Translations under genes and position numbers: made by a program
Assembly: GCF_009758205.1 (NCBI RefSeq)
Contig: NZ_WRXN01000007.1
Coordinates: 186,001-250,000 of the forward strand
Reading direction: 5' to 3'
DNA from: Chitinophaga tropicalis
GTDB taxonomy: Bacteria > Bacteroidota > Bacteroidia > Chitinophagales > Chitinophagaceae
DNA length: 64,000 bases
In this document: piece by piece, positions 1-8,010 of the stretch
Layout: every line of letters starts with the position of its first letter
How positions within the stretch are numbered: the first letter of the stretch is position 1
The notes under the pieces: model-generated
The model's input: the letters and a program-made list of their open reading frames with translations, nothing else
The model's database searches: none
What the model was told of the DNA's origin: nothing

Positions 1-592
1 GTGTTACAAAGCACTCGTAACCGTTCTTCATCAGCTCATCGTCTGTTTTGTTCACAAAATTCACAGTGCGGTCCTTGCAGAATAAGGCACAAATGCCATG
101 AATAGCAGAAAGCAGCATGAATGCAAAATATTCAGCATCCATATCTTTAAACCTGCCTTTTCCCTGGCATTCTTTGACCAGGTCCAGGAGATGATTGATG
201 GCTTCCTGTGCAATCTGAAAACCGCCTGCCTGGGGAGCTTTGACAGGTTCTTCCACAATAAACATAAGGTTATAATAATCCTTATTTTCCTGTGCAAACT
301 GAATAAATACACGCCCAACGGCTTTCAACCGTTCAAAGGGATCGGCAACTTTATCCAATACTTTTAGCTGGCTAAGCAACAGTCTAAACCCTTCCTTGTG
401 AAGCTCATGAAAGATCTCACTTTTGTCTTTAAAGTGAAAATAAATAATGCCGGCGCTGTAATTTATCTCGCTGGCAATGTTTCGCATGCTGGTTTGTTCA
501 TATCCTTTCTCAAGGAATATCTTGCGTGCACCGTTCAGAATGCGTTTGTGCATTTCCAACTTTTCCTTTTGTTTTCGTTCAGCTATGCTCAT
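1..592 (-). CDS. TetR/AcrR family transcriptional regulator (3' end beyond window)
   Basis: This is a DNA-binding repressor-type protein of the TetR family. The minus-strand frame is open from an ATG at 592 to the window edge (197 codons), so the C-terminus is cut off. The N-terminal part is a typical TetR helix-turn-helix: a basic start, then GARKIFLEKGYEQTSMRNIA, SAGIIYFHFKDKSEIFHEL. The rest is a helical ligand-binding domain with no recognisable ligand. It lies 67 bp downstream of a short-chain dehydrogenase gene on the same strand and is probably co-transcribed with it. The promoter upstream of that gene contains a perfect palindrome that fits a TetR operator, so autoregulation of the pair is likely (inference). 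Family assignment is firm; the inducer is unknown. Confidence 0.9.
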   Translation of the reverse strand, partial: MSIAERKQKEKLEMHKRILNGARKIFLEKGYEQTSMRNIASEINYSAGIIYFHFKDKSEIFHELHKEGFRLLLSQLKVLDKVADPFERLKAVGRVFIQFAQENKDYYNLMFIVEEPVKAPQAGGFQIAQEAINHLLDLVKECQGKGRFKDMDAEYFAFMLLSAIHGICALFCKDRTVNFVNKTDDELMKNGYECFVT

Positions 593-659
593 ATAAGTAA
601 TAATACGTAAAAATATGAAATCGGGCGGTTGAGTGTCCTGGATTGCTGAAAGTTCGGCA

Positions 660-1421
660 CTAATGTGACATTCCCGGACTGATCTGGCCCATGATACTCA
701 CCGCAGATTTCCGGCTTAGAAATTTAAAGCCCCAAAGCATCAGTCTGTTTTTCAGGCCCTGTACTACCCTGGGCTTTTGCCTTTTGTGCAATGCTTTAAC
801 CAATTCATCAGCTACATCTACTACAGAGGAAATTACAAATTTTGGGAAATCGGTTGATTGCCGGCCTGCATTTGAATGAAAATCTGAATCTGCCGCACCC
901 GGATTGAAACCCATTACAAAAACGCCTTTGTGCTTAAACTCGTACCACAAAGATTCTGAAAAATTAGCCACAAAGCTTTTAGTTCCTGCATAAACGGCCC
1001 CTCCTGGCAGAGAAGAATGGGCGAGCAGTGAGCCGATATTTACAAGCGCACTTCCTGATGACGCCTTCTCTAAGAAGCTATAAGAGAGGGTTACTAAAGC
1101 ATCCATGTTTAGTTGCATCGTATTCAACTGATCTTCAAGGGGAAGCCCGATAAACTGACCATAAAGACCTGCGCCCGCATTGTTGATAAGTACGTCATAT
1201 TTGTTGGTGGCCAGATGGTCTGCCACCTTTTTCAGATCTTCTTTTTTTGTCAGATCGGCTACAAAAATGCTGTGACCATTACTATTCAAGCCCGCTAAAG
1301 CTTTATTAAGCTTGTCCTCATTACGGGCAACGAGGGTAAGCTGATAGTTTTGAGCGGCCAGGCGCCTGGCTACTTCAAACCCTATTCCTCCACTGGCGCC
1401 TGTGATTAATGCTTTTTTCAT
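660..1421 (-). CDS. Short-chain dehydrogenase/reductase (SDR)
   Basis: A 253-aa NAD(P)-dependent oxidoreductase of the classical SDR family. It begins with the cofactor-binding motif ITGASGGIG, has the NNAG motif (VLINNAGAGLYG) and the catalytic Tyr-Lys pair in VYAGTKSF, preceded by the serine strand VNIGSLLAHSS. Its length is normal for the family. The substrate cannot be read from sequence. It is the first gene of a two-gene unit with the TetR regulator at 1-592, and its promoter at 1451-1481 carries a candidate TetR operator. The pairing suggests an inducible detoxification or metabolite-reduction function (inference). Confidence 0.9.
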   Translation of the reverse strand: MKKALITGASGGIGFEVARRLAAQNYQLTLVARNEDKLNKALAGLNSNGHSIFVADLTKKEDLKKVADHLATNKYDVLINNAGAGLYGQFIGLPLEDQLNTMQLNMDALVTLSYSFLEKASSGSALVNIGSLLAHSSLPGGAVYAGTKSFVANFSESLWYEFKHKGVFVMGFNPGAADSDFHSNAGRQSTDFPKFVISSVVDVADELVKALHKRQKPRVVQGLKNRLMLWGFKFLSRKSAVSIMGQISPGMSH

Positions 1422-1450
1422 TGTTTAACTGTTTAATGTGATTTCAGAGT

Positions 1451-1481
1451 CAAAGTTATTGAACACTGTTCAATAAACAAA
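1451..1481 (-). promoter_or_regulatory. Bacteroidota promoter with embedded TetR-type operator
   Basis: Read on the minus strand, TTTG (1478-1481), a 19-nt spacer and TAACTTTG (1451-1458) match the Bacteroidota -33/-7 promoter. A perfect 21-bp inverted repeat, TTATTGAACA-C-TGTTCAATAA at 1456-1476, fills almost the whole spacer. The start codon of the dehydrogenase is 30 bp downstream. A dyad in this position would block RNA polymerase when bound, which suits the TetR protein encoded by the second gene of the unit. Confidence 0.75.
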
Positions 1482-1832
1482 ATATTTTTGGTTCTTTCAG
1501 ATTATATGGGGTGATCCTGCCTGTAAATTGGAAGTAATATTGGGAAAGATTATAGTTTTATTTTCAGGTCAAATTCCTTTTTGAGCGCTAAACATCATAA
1601 CAAACTGAATATCAATACAAAATACTATTCTAATCGAACATACCGCACAAAAGACAAAAGGGATATGAACTGAAAATCAATTATTTACAAAAATAAGGCT
1701 ATCTCTCTTCGATGACCTTTTCAGTTTTTTCCTGGTTCTTCGAAATACGAAATCCGGGTTGTGGACCTGGAAGATACGTTCCATTAAAGTGGGATCTTAT
1801 TTAGATCACTGTGTAATATTATGGACATTAGT
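1482..1832. other. Non-coding stretch between the divergent SDR and acnB units
   Basis: About 350 bp of AT-rich sequence between two divergent transcription units. I see no open frame with protein-like content, no clear hairpin and no RNA motif here. It presumably holds only the upstream parts of the two promoters. Confidence 0.5.
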
Positions 1833-1840
1833 TACATTTG
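1833..1840 (+). promoter_or_regulatory. -7 element upstream of acnB
   Basis: TACATTTG matches the TAnnTTTG -7 element and lies 27 bp before the chosen acnB ATG. No good TTTG is seen at the expected -33 position. Confidence 0.45.
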
Positions 1841-1867
1841 CGGATTCGCTTTCAAAAGAAAAATTGT

Positions 1868-4669
1868 ATGAGCCGTTATAATGAATATCTTAAGGAAATT
1901 GAAGAAAGAAAAAGCCAGGAACTTCATCCTAAGCCGATTGATAGTGCCGAATTACTGAGTGAAATCATCGCGCAAATCAGAGATCTCGAAAATGCACACA
2001 GGAAAGATTCTCTTAATTTCTTCATTTATAATGTGTTACCAGGAACTACAAGTGCCGCTGGTGTAAAAGCTAAGTTTTTAAAGGAAATCATTCTTGGTAA
2101 AGCCATAGTGAAAGAAATCACACCTGCTTTTGCTTTTGAGTTATTATCTCACATGAAGGGTGGTCCTTCGATCGAAGTGTTGCTGGACCTGGCTCTGGGT
2201 GATGATATCTCTATTGCGAAAGAAGCTGCAAAAGTTCTTAAAACGCAGGTTTTCCTCTATGATGCTGACACAGACCGCCTGAAAGATGCATTCAAAAACG
2301 GAAATGAAATAGCTAAAGAGATAATTGAAAGTTACGCACAGGCTGAGTTTTTCACAAAACTACCCGAAGTGCCTGAAGAAATTAAGGTAGTAACTTTTAT
2401 TGCCGGTGAGGGCGATATTTCGACTGACCTGCTTTCTCCTGGTAACCAGGCGCATTCCAGATCAGACCGTGAATTGCATGGTAAATGCATGATCACTCCC
2501 CAGGCACAAGCCGAAATCAGGAAGCTGCAGGCGCAACATCCTGATAAGAGCGTGATGCTGATTGCTGATAAAGGCACTATGGGCGTAGGTTCATCAAGAA
2601 TGTCCGGTGTAAATAACGTGGCGCTCTGGACGGGCAAACAGGCAAGTCCCTATGTTCCATTTGTTAATATTGCCCCCATTGTAGGTGGCACAAACGGAAT
2701 TTCTCCCATTTTCCTCACCACTGTTGACGTTACCGGCGGCATTGGTATTGACCTCAAAAACTGGGTGAAAAAAGTGGATGCAAATGGTAAGCTTATCCGC
2801 AATGAACATGGTGAACATATCCTGGAGGAAGTATACTCTGTTGCTACCGGCACCGTTCTTACGATCAACACAAAGAAGAAAAAACTTTATAATGGTGACA
2901 AGGAACTGATTGACATTTCCAAGGCCCTCACGCCTCAGAAAATGGAATTTATCAGGGCCGGCGGATCTTATGCTATCGTATTCGGTAAAAAGATCCAGAC
3001 TATAGCGGCTAAGCTCCTTAACATTGATATTCCCCCTGTATTTGCCCTGCCAAAAGAAATTTCTCATGAGAACCAGGGCCTGACAGCAGTAGAAAAAATC
3101 TTTAACAGAAATGCTGTTGGCACTACTCCGGGTAAAGTATTACACGCTGGTTCAGATGTTCGTGTAGAAGTGAACATCGTAGGTTCCCAGGATACGACCG
3201 GCCTGATGACGGCCCAGGAACTGGAATCTATGGCAGCGACTGTGATTTCGCCCATTGTAGACGGCGCCTACCAATCAGGCTGTCACACCGCCTCAGTATG
3301 GGATAAGAAAGCGCAGGCAAATATTCCAAAACTCATGAAGTTCATGAATGAATTTGGACTTATCACTGCCCGTGACCCGAAAGGCGAATATCATTCCATG
3401 ACAGATGTAATTCACAAGGTACTTAATGATATTACAGTGGATGAGTGGGCCATCATCATTGGTGGTGATTCTCACACAAGAATGTCCAAAGGTGTTGCTT
3501 TTGGCGCTGACTCAGGTACCGTTGCGCTGGCATTGGCTACAGGTGAAGCATCCATGCCAATTCCGGAATCAGTGAAAGTAACCTTCAAAGGAGAAATGAA
3601 GGATCACATGGACTTCCGCGATGTAGTACATGCAACGCAGGCACAGATGCTGCAGAAATTTGCCGGAGAGAATGTTTTCCAGGGCAGAGTCATTGAAGTG
3701 CACATCGGCACCCTTCCTGCGGACCAGGCATTTACCTTTACAGACTGGACGGCAGAGATGAAAGCAAAAGCTTCCATCTGTATTTCTGAAGATGACACCC
3801 TGATAGAATCACTGGAAATTGCGAAAGGCAGGATCCAGATCATGATAGACAAGGGCATGGAAAACAGCAGGCAAGTTCTTCAGGGGTTGATCAACAAAGC
3901 TGATAAAAGGATCGCTGAGATTAAGTCAGGCGAAAAACCTGCTTTAAAACCAGATGCGAATGCTAAGTATTATGCTGAAGTAGTAATTGACCTGGATGTG
4001 ATCGTTGAGCCAATGATTGCAGACCCTGATGTTAACAATGACGACGTTGCCAAGCGATATACTCACGATACGATCCGTGCGCTTTCCTACTATGGCGGCG
4101 AGAAAAAAGTGGATCTTGGTTTCGTTGGTTCCTGCATGGTGCATAAAGGCGATCTGAAAATCGTTTCCCAGATGCTCAGGAACCTGGAACAACAGAATGG
4201 TAAAGTTGAGTTCCGCGCACCACTTGTAGTGGCAGCACCAACTTACAATATCATTGATGAACTCCAGGTAGAAGGTGATTGGGAGATATTGCAGAAGTAC
4301 TCTGGTTTTGAATTCAATGATAACGCTCCGAAAAACGTTGCACGTACCGAATATGAAAATATGATGTATCTCGAGCGTCCGGGTTGTAACCTTTGCATGG
4401 GTAACCAGGAAAAAGCAGCTAAAGGAGATACCGTCATGGCAACTTCTACCCGTCTTTTCCAGGGAAGAGTTGTTGAAGATTCTGATCGTAAAAAAGGAGA
4501 GTCTCTTCTTGCATCTACACCAGTAGTTGTTCTTTCTGCCATCCTTGGAAGAATTCCTAATATGGATGAATATAGAGCTGCAGTAACAGGTATAGATCTG
4601 ACTAAGTTCGCACCTCCTCTTAAGAACTTAACTTCAAACGCAGTTCGTAAAGACAGTCTTTCTTACTAA
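1868..4669 (+). CDS. acnB: Aconitate hydratase B (bifunctional aconitase / 2-methylisocitrate dehydratase)
   Basis: AcnB interconverts citrate and isocitrate in the TCA cycle and can act on 2-methylisocitrate. The 933-aa product starts at MSRYNEYLKEIEERKSQELH. An upstream in-frame TTG at 1838 overlaps the promoter -7 element and is rejected. The N-terminal HEAT-like region is followed by the aconitase core. Iron-sulfur ligands appear as a Cys in VGSCMVHKGDL and a Cys pair in ERPGCNLCMGN near the C-terminus; the substrate loops SQDTTGLMTAQEL and GGDSHTRMSKG are present. It is longer than the roughly 865 aa of proteobacterial AcnB because of an insert at about residues 300-370 rich in Lys/Tyr. 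A second, AcnA-type aconitase lies at 57745-60015. Confidence 0.95.
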   Translation: MSRYNEYLKEIEERKSQELHPKPIDSAELLSEIIAQIRDLENAHRKDSLNFFIYNVLPGTTSAAGVKAKFLKEIILGKAIVKEITPAFAFELLSHMKGGPSIEVLLDLALGDDISIAKEAAKVLKTQVFLYDADTDRLKDAFKNGNEIAKEIIESYAQAEFFTKLPEVPEEIKVVTFIAGEGDISTDLLSPGNQAHSRSDRELHGKCMITPQAQAEIRKLQAQHPDKSVMLIADKGTMGVGSSRMSGVNNVALWTGKQASPYVPFVNIAPIVGGTNGISPIFLTTVDVTGGIGIDLKNWVKKVDANGKLIRNEHGEHILEEVYSVATGTVLTINTKKKKLYNGDKELIDISKALTPQKMEFIRAGGSYAIVFGKKIQTIAAKLLNIDIPPVFALPKEISHENQGLTAVEKIFNRNAVGTTPGKVLHAGSDVRVEVNIVGSQDTTGLMTAQELESMAATVISPIVDGAYQSGCHTASVWDKKAQANIPKLMKFMNEFGLITARDPKGEYHSMTDVIHKVLNDITVDEWAIIIGGDSHTRMSKGVAFGADSGTVALALATGEASMPIPESVKVTFKGEMKDHMDFRDVVHATQAQMLQKFAGENVFQGRVIEVHIGTLPADQAFTFTDWTAEMKAKASICISEDDTLIESLEIAKGRIQIMIDKGMENSRQVLQGLINKADKRIAEIKSGEKPALKPDANAKYYAEVVIDLDVIVEPMIADPDVNNDDVAKRYTHDTIRALSYYGGEKKVDLGFVGSCMVHKGDLKIVSQMLRNLEQQNGKVEFRAPLVVAAPTYNIIDELQVEGDWEILQKYSGFEFNDNAPKNVARTEYENMMYLERPGCNLCMGNQEKAAKGDTVMATSTRLFQGRVVEDSDRKKGESLLASTPVVVLSAILGRIPNMDEYRAAVTGIDLTKFAPPLKNLTSNAVRKDSLSY

Positions 4670-4700
4670 TGGTTTAAACCAACATACAACATTTCAAAAA

Positions 4701-4734
4701 GCATTTACCCTACTCCCCGGAGTAGGGTAAATGC
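4701..4734 (+). terminator. Perfect hairpin downstream of acnB
   Basis: Two 16-bp arms (4701-4716 and 4719-4734) pair perfectly around two bases, 31 bp after the acnB stop. There is no T-run, so it may be a processing or attenuation hairpin rather than a classical intrinsic terminator. It lies between acnB and the next gene on the same strand. Confidence 0.5.
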
Positions 4735-4764
4735 TGTAATAGAGAATCCCGAAAACCTTTCAAT

Positions 4765-5196
4765 ATGAAATCACAATTTTTAGCTTCCTGCTTCGCCATT
4801 ATTTTAGCATTCTCTGGCTCATACTGCCAGGGCCAGAGTAAGGCCGCCAATGATAGTGCGGCGATCATGCTAAAGCAGTTTTATACCAGTTACATTACCG
4901 GAAGTGAAGAATCGCTCAGCGAAAAGGAACTCAATCTGATCAGAAAGCAATATTGCACCCCAAAGATCCTGAACAGGATAGCCAAAGATGAGGAACTGGA
5001 TTCCGATCCATTTGTGAATGCACAGGATACGAATATGGACTGGCTGAGGACGCTGGTTATAAGTAAGGACCCTCAAAAGGCTAATGTTTATATTGTTTCT
5101 TATCTGGACACTTATTCACAAAAGAGAACCATTATTAAATTGCTTGTAGTAAAGAAAGGGCAGGCTTATAAGATAGATGATATTTTGACGTATTGA
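4765..5196 (+). CDS. Small secreted protein, DUF3828-like
   Basis: A 143-aa protein with an N-terminal signal peptide (hydrophobic residues 5-20, then CQGQ). The mature part, with FYTSYITGSEESLSEKE, YCTPKILNRI, and a C-terminal YLDTYSQKRTIIKLLVVKK, resembles the DUF3828 family of periplasmic proteins of unknown function. It follows acnB by 95 bp, separated by a hairpin. It is the last gene before the accessory island. No function can be assigned. Confidence 0.75.
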   Translation: MKSQFLASCFAIILAFSGSYCQGQSKAANDSAAIMLKQFYTSYITGSEESLSEKELNLIRKQYCTPKILNRIAKDEELDSDPFVNAQDTNMDWLRTLVISKDPQKANVYIVSYLDTYSQKRTIIKLLVVKKGQAYKIDDILTY

Positions 5197-5321
5197 GATG
5201 AAAGAGTGGGTTGGAAAAGCGCCTTTATTGGAGATAAATAATTTACTTATACCACGACATCAAAGGCGGTTTTTTCTATAAGGAACATAAAAGTAGAGAG
5301 TGTAACTTGAATTATAAAAGC

Positions 5322-5369
5322 GTGTTTTCAGTTTGTCAAGTGCTCCTTGACAATTGAAAACACTTTTTT
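5322..5369 (+). terminator. Strong intrinsic terminator after the DUF3828-like gene
   Basis: GTGTTTTCAGTTTGTCAAG (5322-5340) pairs with CTTGACAATTGAAAACAC (5346-5363) apart from a 2-nt internal mismatch, followed by six T. It closes the acnB/DUF3828 unit and marks the left side of the island. Confidence 0.8.
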
Positions 5370-5399
5370 GCTGAGCTACTTTTTGCTACCACAATTTTG

Positions 5400-5424
5400 A
5401 ACTATCCGGAAATTCCGGATAGTT
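5400..5424. repeat. 25-bp palindrome 1 at left island edge
   Basis: AACTATCCGGAA-A-TTCCGGATAGTT, a perfect inverted repeat around one central base. It is the first of three palindromes within 205 bp. No T-run follows. Confidence 0.8.
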
Positions 5425-5468
5425 ACCGCTTCTATCACATAGAGCAATACAAGACAAAAGGTAATTCT

Positions 5469-5501
5469 TTACAATTTCGGAATCGGATTCCGAAATTGTA
5501 A
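5469..5501. repeat. 33-bp palindrome 2 at left island edge
   Basis: TTACAATTTCGGAATC (5469-5484) and its perfect complement (5486-5501) around one G. It shares a CGGAA...TTCCG core with the palindrome at 5400-5424. The length and perfection are above what a protein-binding half-site pair needs. Confidence 0.8.
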
Positions 5502-5576
5502 TACACACCACACTTACCCAGGGCAGATACAAAAGAATCAAAATATCAACTTCCTGGCATATACTCCCATAACTAC

Positions 5577-5602
5577 ATAGATATTCTGTTGGAAATATCT
5601 AT
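5577..5602. repeat. 26-bp inverted repeat 3 at left island edge
   Basis: ATAGATATT (5577-5585) and AATATCTAT (5594-5602) flank an 8-nt loop. No T-run follows. Confidence 0.65.
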
Positions 5603-5889
5603 AGAAACGGACGAACGAAATTTTGTCAAATTATCAAATAACCGATGCTAGCGAAGCGGACTGTCTCATTTCGAATCACCCCTAATCAATACCTGTTGCA
5701 AGATTCCCCAATGATTACTTTTTATACAAAAACCAGTAACTTGCTAAGCTCTGGGATAATAACCACCAATTTGACAAACAGACGCAGAGCAAATTACTGA
5801 ACGTTTTGAGTCTACATATTTCCCGATAACCAAACGACAAAAATATACTATCTGCGTTTAACAATAAACGTTGTTTAACTTTTCCACGG
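5603..5889. other. Non-coding leader before the nuclease/PRTase module
   Basis: AT-rich sequence without a convincing open frame. No canonical TAnnTTTG element was found close to the start at 5890, so the promoter of the module is not identified. Confidence 0.4.
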
Positions 5890-6753
5890 ATGACAAAAAG
5901 CAGTTACCTACGTAAAAAACATTTAGGCGGGGCAATAAATCAGAGAGGTAATGATTACGAGATTAGTTTTGCCTGTTTGAAAATCATGCGGCTTATTAGC
6001 CAATTTCAACTGCACTTAAGCAGCATCACAATATCCAGCCAGGGCAACGGCTATGTCGATGATTTTTGGGTACAAAACCAGGTACCTGGCGAGCCAACTG
6101 AAACCTGTTATCAACTAAAGACTTCTCAAAAACTTAGTTGGGGCGAACGCATTAATCGGGGAACATTATCTTTTGATTTTCATAAACAAAAAGACAATCT
6201 AACCAAAAAGGGTATCAAATTCCGATTGGAGTTGGTCGTTTCTGAAAGAAAGATCTTTAAGCTGATGAGAAATACTCTACCAAAAACTTTGAACAAGATA
6301 TGTACTATATTTCACTTCCCATGGAACGGGACAATTAACAACCAGGTTTTATATTGCAGTTCTTTCAGAAAAGCGGCCCAGGAACTTTGCGCTTTACCAG
6401 ACACCGATAAACTACAGGCGCTGGTTAATATATTTGTTGGTGCATGGGTGAGTAGCGGCAAACGTGATGTTTCTTTGAAGAGCCTCTTTGATAAGGTCAA
6501 ATCTATTGGTGGTTTGGCTTATCTGAGGTCTCCTGTCCCGCTAACATTATCACTCCAGGTAATGGAAATTCTTGATGCCATTCCAAACTTCAGATATCAA
6601 ATCTTCCATGGCTATTTAGTATATTTTTACGGTGTTACTGACTCTGGATCCATTCCCCATATGATTAATTCTACCGAATTTCGTAATATTGAAAATGAGA
6701 TTATTGCGAAACGACCGGTTACATTTGCCGATCTTGAAACTATAATCCTTTAA
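5890..6753 (+). CDS. Putative restriction-endonuclease-fold protein (QxK type, Cap4/DUF4297 nuclease-like)
   Basis: A 287-aa protein. The N-terminal 80 residues look like a PD-(D/E)xK-fold nuclease: GGAINQRGNDYE (Glu24 on the first helix), VDDFWVQN (Asp57/Asp58) and CYQLKTSQ (Gln75-x-Lys77). This E...D...QxK arrangement is seen in the dsDNA nuclease domain of Cap4/DUF4297-type anti-phage proteins. Residues 85-287 have no recognised domain and contain no ATPase or STAND motif. The stop is 2 bp from the start of the next gene, so the two are translationally coupled. Base composition is AT-rich compared with the flanking core genes. Nuclease activity and a defence role are inferred; the fold call rests on motif reading only. 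Confidence 0.65.
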   Translation: MTKSSYLRKKHLGGAINQRGNDYEISFACLKIMRLISQFQLHLSSITISSQGNGYVDDFWVQNQVPGEPTETCYQLKTSQKLSWGERINRGTLSFDFHKQKDNLTKKGIKFRLELVVSERKIFKLMRNTLPKTLNKICTIFHFPWNGTINNQVLYCSSFRKAAQELCALPDTDKLQALVNIFVGAWVSSGKRDVSLKSLFDKVKSIGGLAYLRSPVPLTLSLQVMEILDAIPNFRYQIFHGYLVYFYGVTDSGSIPHMINSTEFRNIENEIIAKRPVTFADLETIIL

Positions 6754-6755
6754 TA

Positions 6756-7457
6756 ATGCGCCAATTAAGCCAATACGCACAAAATTCAAATGAAATAAAA
6801 TCACTATTGGATAGTCTTGTGGACCAGCGTACACAATCGCAGGATTACGCTAAGGCGTTTTATGAATTAGGAGGCGCACTATCAGACGTTATTCAAAACA
6901 GTAACTCTTTCTCCAGCGAAACCAGAGTCACATTAGCCTGTTCATCTGAAGATGCAGACTGGCTATCCAAAGGTATTTTAGACCATTTAGAGCAGCATGT
7001 TGCCAGCATAAATCTGGCTGTATTCTGGAATATACGGTCCAATGCTTTCCAAAATAGTGAACTGGCGGTTGCTCCAATAATTAAAACATACATCGAATCA
7101 CTTGAGAATGTAGACGTTCTGATTATATGTAAGTCAATAATTAATACCTCTTGTGTTGTTAGAACAAACCTGACGTACTTAATTGAAAGAATTACTCCTA
7201 AAAGAATATTTATTGCGTCACCTGTCCTCTTTGAGAATGCCATTCATAGCCTTGAGAATGAGTTCCCAAAGTTTATCAGTGATAAGTTCGAGTTCTTCTA
7301 TTTTGCAGAAGATGATGAGGTGACAGCCACAGGCGAGGTTATTCCTGGGATTGGTGGTTCTGTATATCATCGGCTGGGATTGGAAGACGGAATAAAAAAA
7401 AATAAGTATATACCAATGATTGTGAAGGAAAGAAGGGAGGCTAATCAGCCAGGCTAA
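6756..7457 (+). CDS. Phosphoribosyltransferase-like protein (uracil PRTase related)
   Basis: A 233-aa protein. Residues 119-208 follow the layout of uracil phosphoribosyltransferase: a hydrophobic strand VDVLIICKS, a loop IINTSC where Upp has its PRPP-binding loop, a helix, the strand PKRIFIASPVLF, and near the C-terminus GEVIPGIGGSVYHRLG, which matches the uracil-binding motif of Upp (PGxGDxGDR). The acidic residues of a normal PRPP loop are missing, so it may bind a nucleotide-like ligand rather than catalyse transfer. Residues 1-110 are helical with no assigned domain. It starts 2 bp after the nuclease-like gene and is surely co-expressed with it. The reading frame stays open beyond the stop to 7610 (separate entry). 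A sensor or switch role for the nuclease is inference. Confidence 0.6.
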   Translation: MRQLSQYAQNSNEIKSLLDSLVDQRTQSQDYAKAFYELGGALSDVIQNSNSFSSETRVTLACSSEDADWLSKGILDHLEQHVASINLAVFWNIRSNAFQNSELAVAPIIKTYIESLENVDVLIICKSIINTSCVVRTNLTYLIERITPKRIFIASPVLFENAIHSLENEFPKFISDKFEFFYFAEDDEVTATGEVIPGIGGSVYHRLGLEDGIKKNKYIPMIVKERREANQPG

Positions 7458-7460
7458 TTT

Positions 7461-7610
7461 GTGTTAATCCTTAGCTTGGTAGAACATCTTCACAGCTCAT
7501 ACGAAGGCTTGCACAACTTTCTTTCTGAAGGAGGAAAAGAAATAATCAAAAACGAATCTTTTCAAGAGATCTACAAGCTAATAGGGTACTTACGTAACAT
7601 TTTACATTAA
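7461..7610 (+). pseudogene. In-frame continuation after the PRTase-like stop (small ORF or split C-terminus)
   Basis: After the TAA at 7455-7457 the same frame runs on for another 50 codons to a TAA at 7608-7610. A GTG at 7461 would give a 49-aa product that looks protein-like: LVEHLHSSYEGLHNF and IYKLIGYLRNILH. There is no good ribosome binding site at the GTG. It may be the detached C-terminus of the preceding protein, a small third gene of the module, or chance. The ending LRNILH faintly recalls the RNxxxH end of HEPN helices, but the motif is incomplete. Confidence 0.3.
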
Positions 7611-7619
7611 TCGGTTTAA

Positions 7620-7778
7620 ATGGCTATTTTCGGAAAAACTATCAGGTTATTTTTAGTAGATGCAACAACAAATGGTTTAATTACTGCTGAGTTAAGTAAC
7701 TGGACGGGTATTGGTGTTAGGTACTCCCTGTCTGGTGGCACGCTGTCCGGAGAATTTTTATCTTCGCCCATTAGGTGA
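7620..7778 (+). pseudogene. 5' fragment of a GIY-YIG/DUF4357-type nuclease gene
   Basis: An ATG at 7620 opens 52 codons. The first 30 residues (FGKTIRLFLVDATTNGLITA, ELSNWTG) closely match the N-terminus of a widespread family of proteins in which a GIY-YIG nuclease domain follows this segment. After NWTGI the family likeness stops and a TGA follows at 7776-7778. None of the GIY-YIG domain is present downstream, so this is a truncated remnant. It shows that gene replacement has occurred here. Confidence 0.6.
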
Positions 7779-7811
7779 GTTTTTGTGTAGTAACTCAAAC
7801 TTAACCTATTT

Positions 7812-7839
7812 GGGTGGTTCTTCGGGGCCGCCCTTTTTT
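7812..7839 (+). terminator. GC-rich hairpin with T-run
   Basis: GGGTGG (from 7812) pairs with CCGCCC just before TTTTTT ending at 7839. It lies 34 bp after the nuclease fragment and probably terminates transcription of the nuclease/PRTase module. Confidence 0.6.
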
Positions 7840-7974
7840 AAATCCCGATTTTTAGTCGGACAACAATAATTTTAATCTTCAAAAAATCATAGAGTAGACT
7901 GAAATTTTAGAATTTGTTGCTTAAAATTTCACCTTTGCGGTGAGAGCAGAGTCAGAAGTTCAGGGTAAAAAGAA

Positions 7975-7999
7975 GCCTGTAAGTCAGTCACTTACAGGC
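7975..7999 (-). terminator. Minus-strand terminator hairpin
   Basis: GCCTGTAAGT and ACTTACAGGC form a perfect 10-bp stem around a 5-nt loop. Read on the minus strand it is followed by TTCTTTTT. There is no minus-strand gene upstream except the tRNA-3'-end-like sequence at 8011-8027. Confidence 0.65.
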
Positions 8000-8010
8000 C
8001 GTTATCTTTT

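Noticed and set aside
1838..1867. Upstream TTG start for acnB
   Set aside because: It falls within the TACATTTG -7 element, so it would not be in the transcript. The ATG at 1868 gives the family N-terminus.
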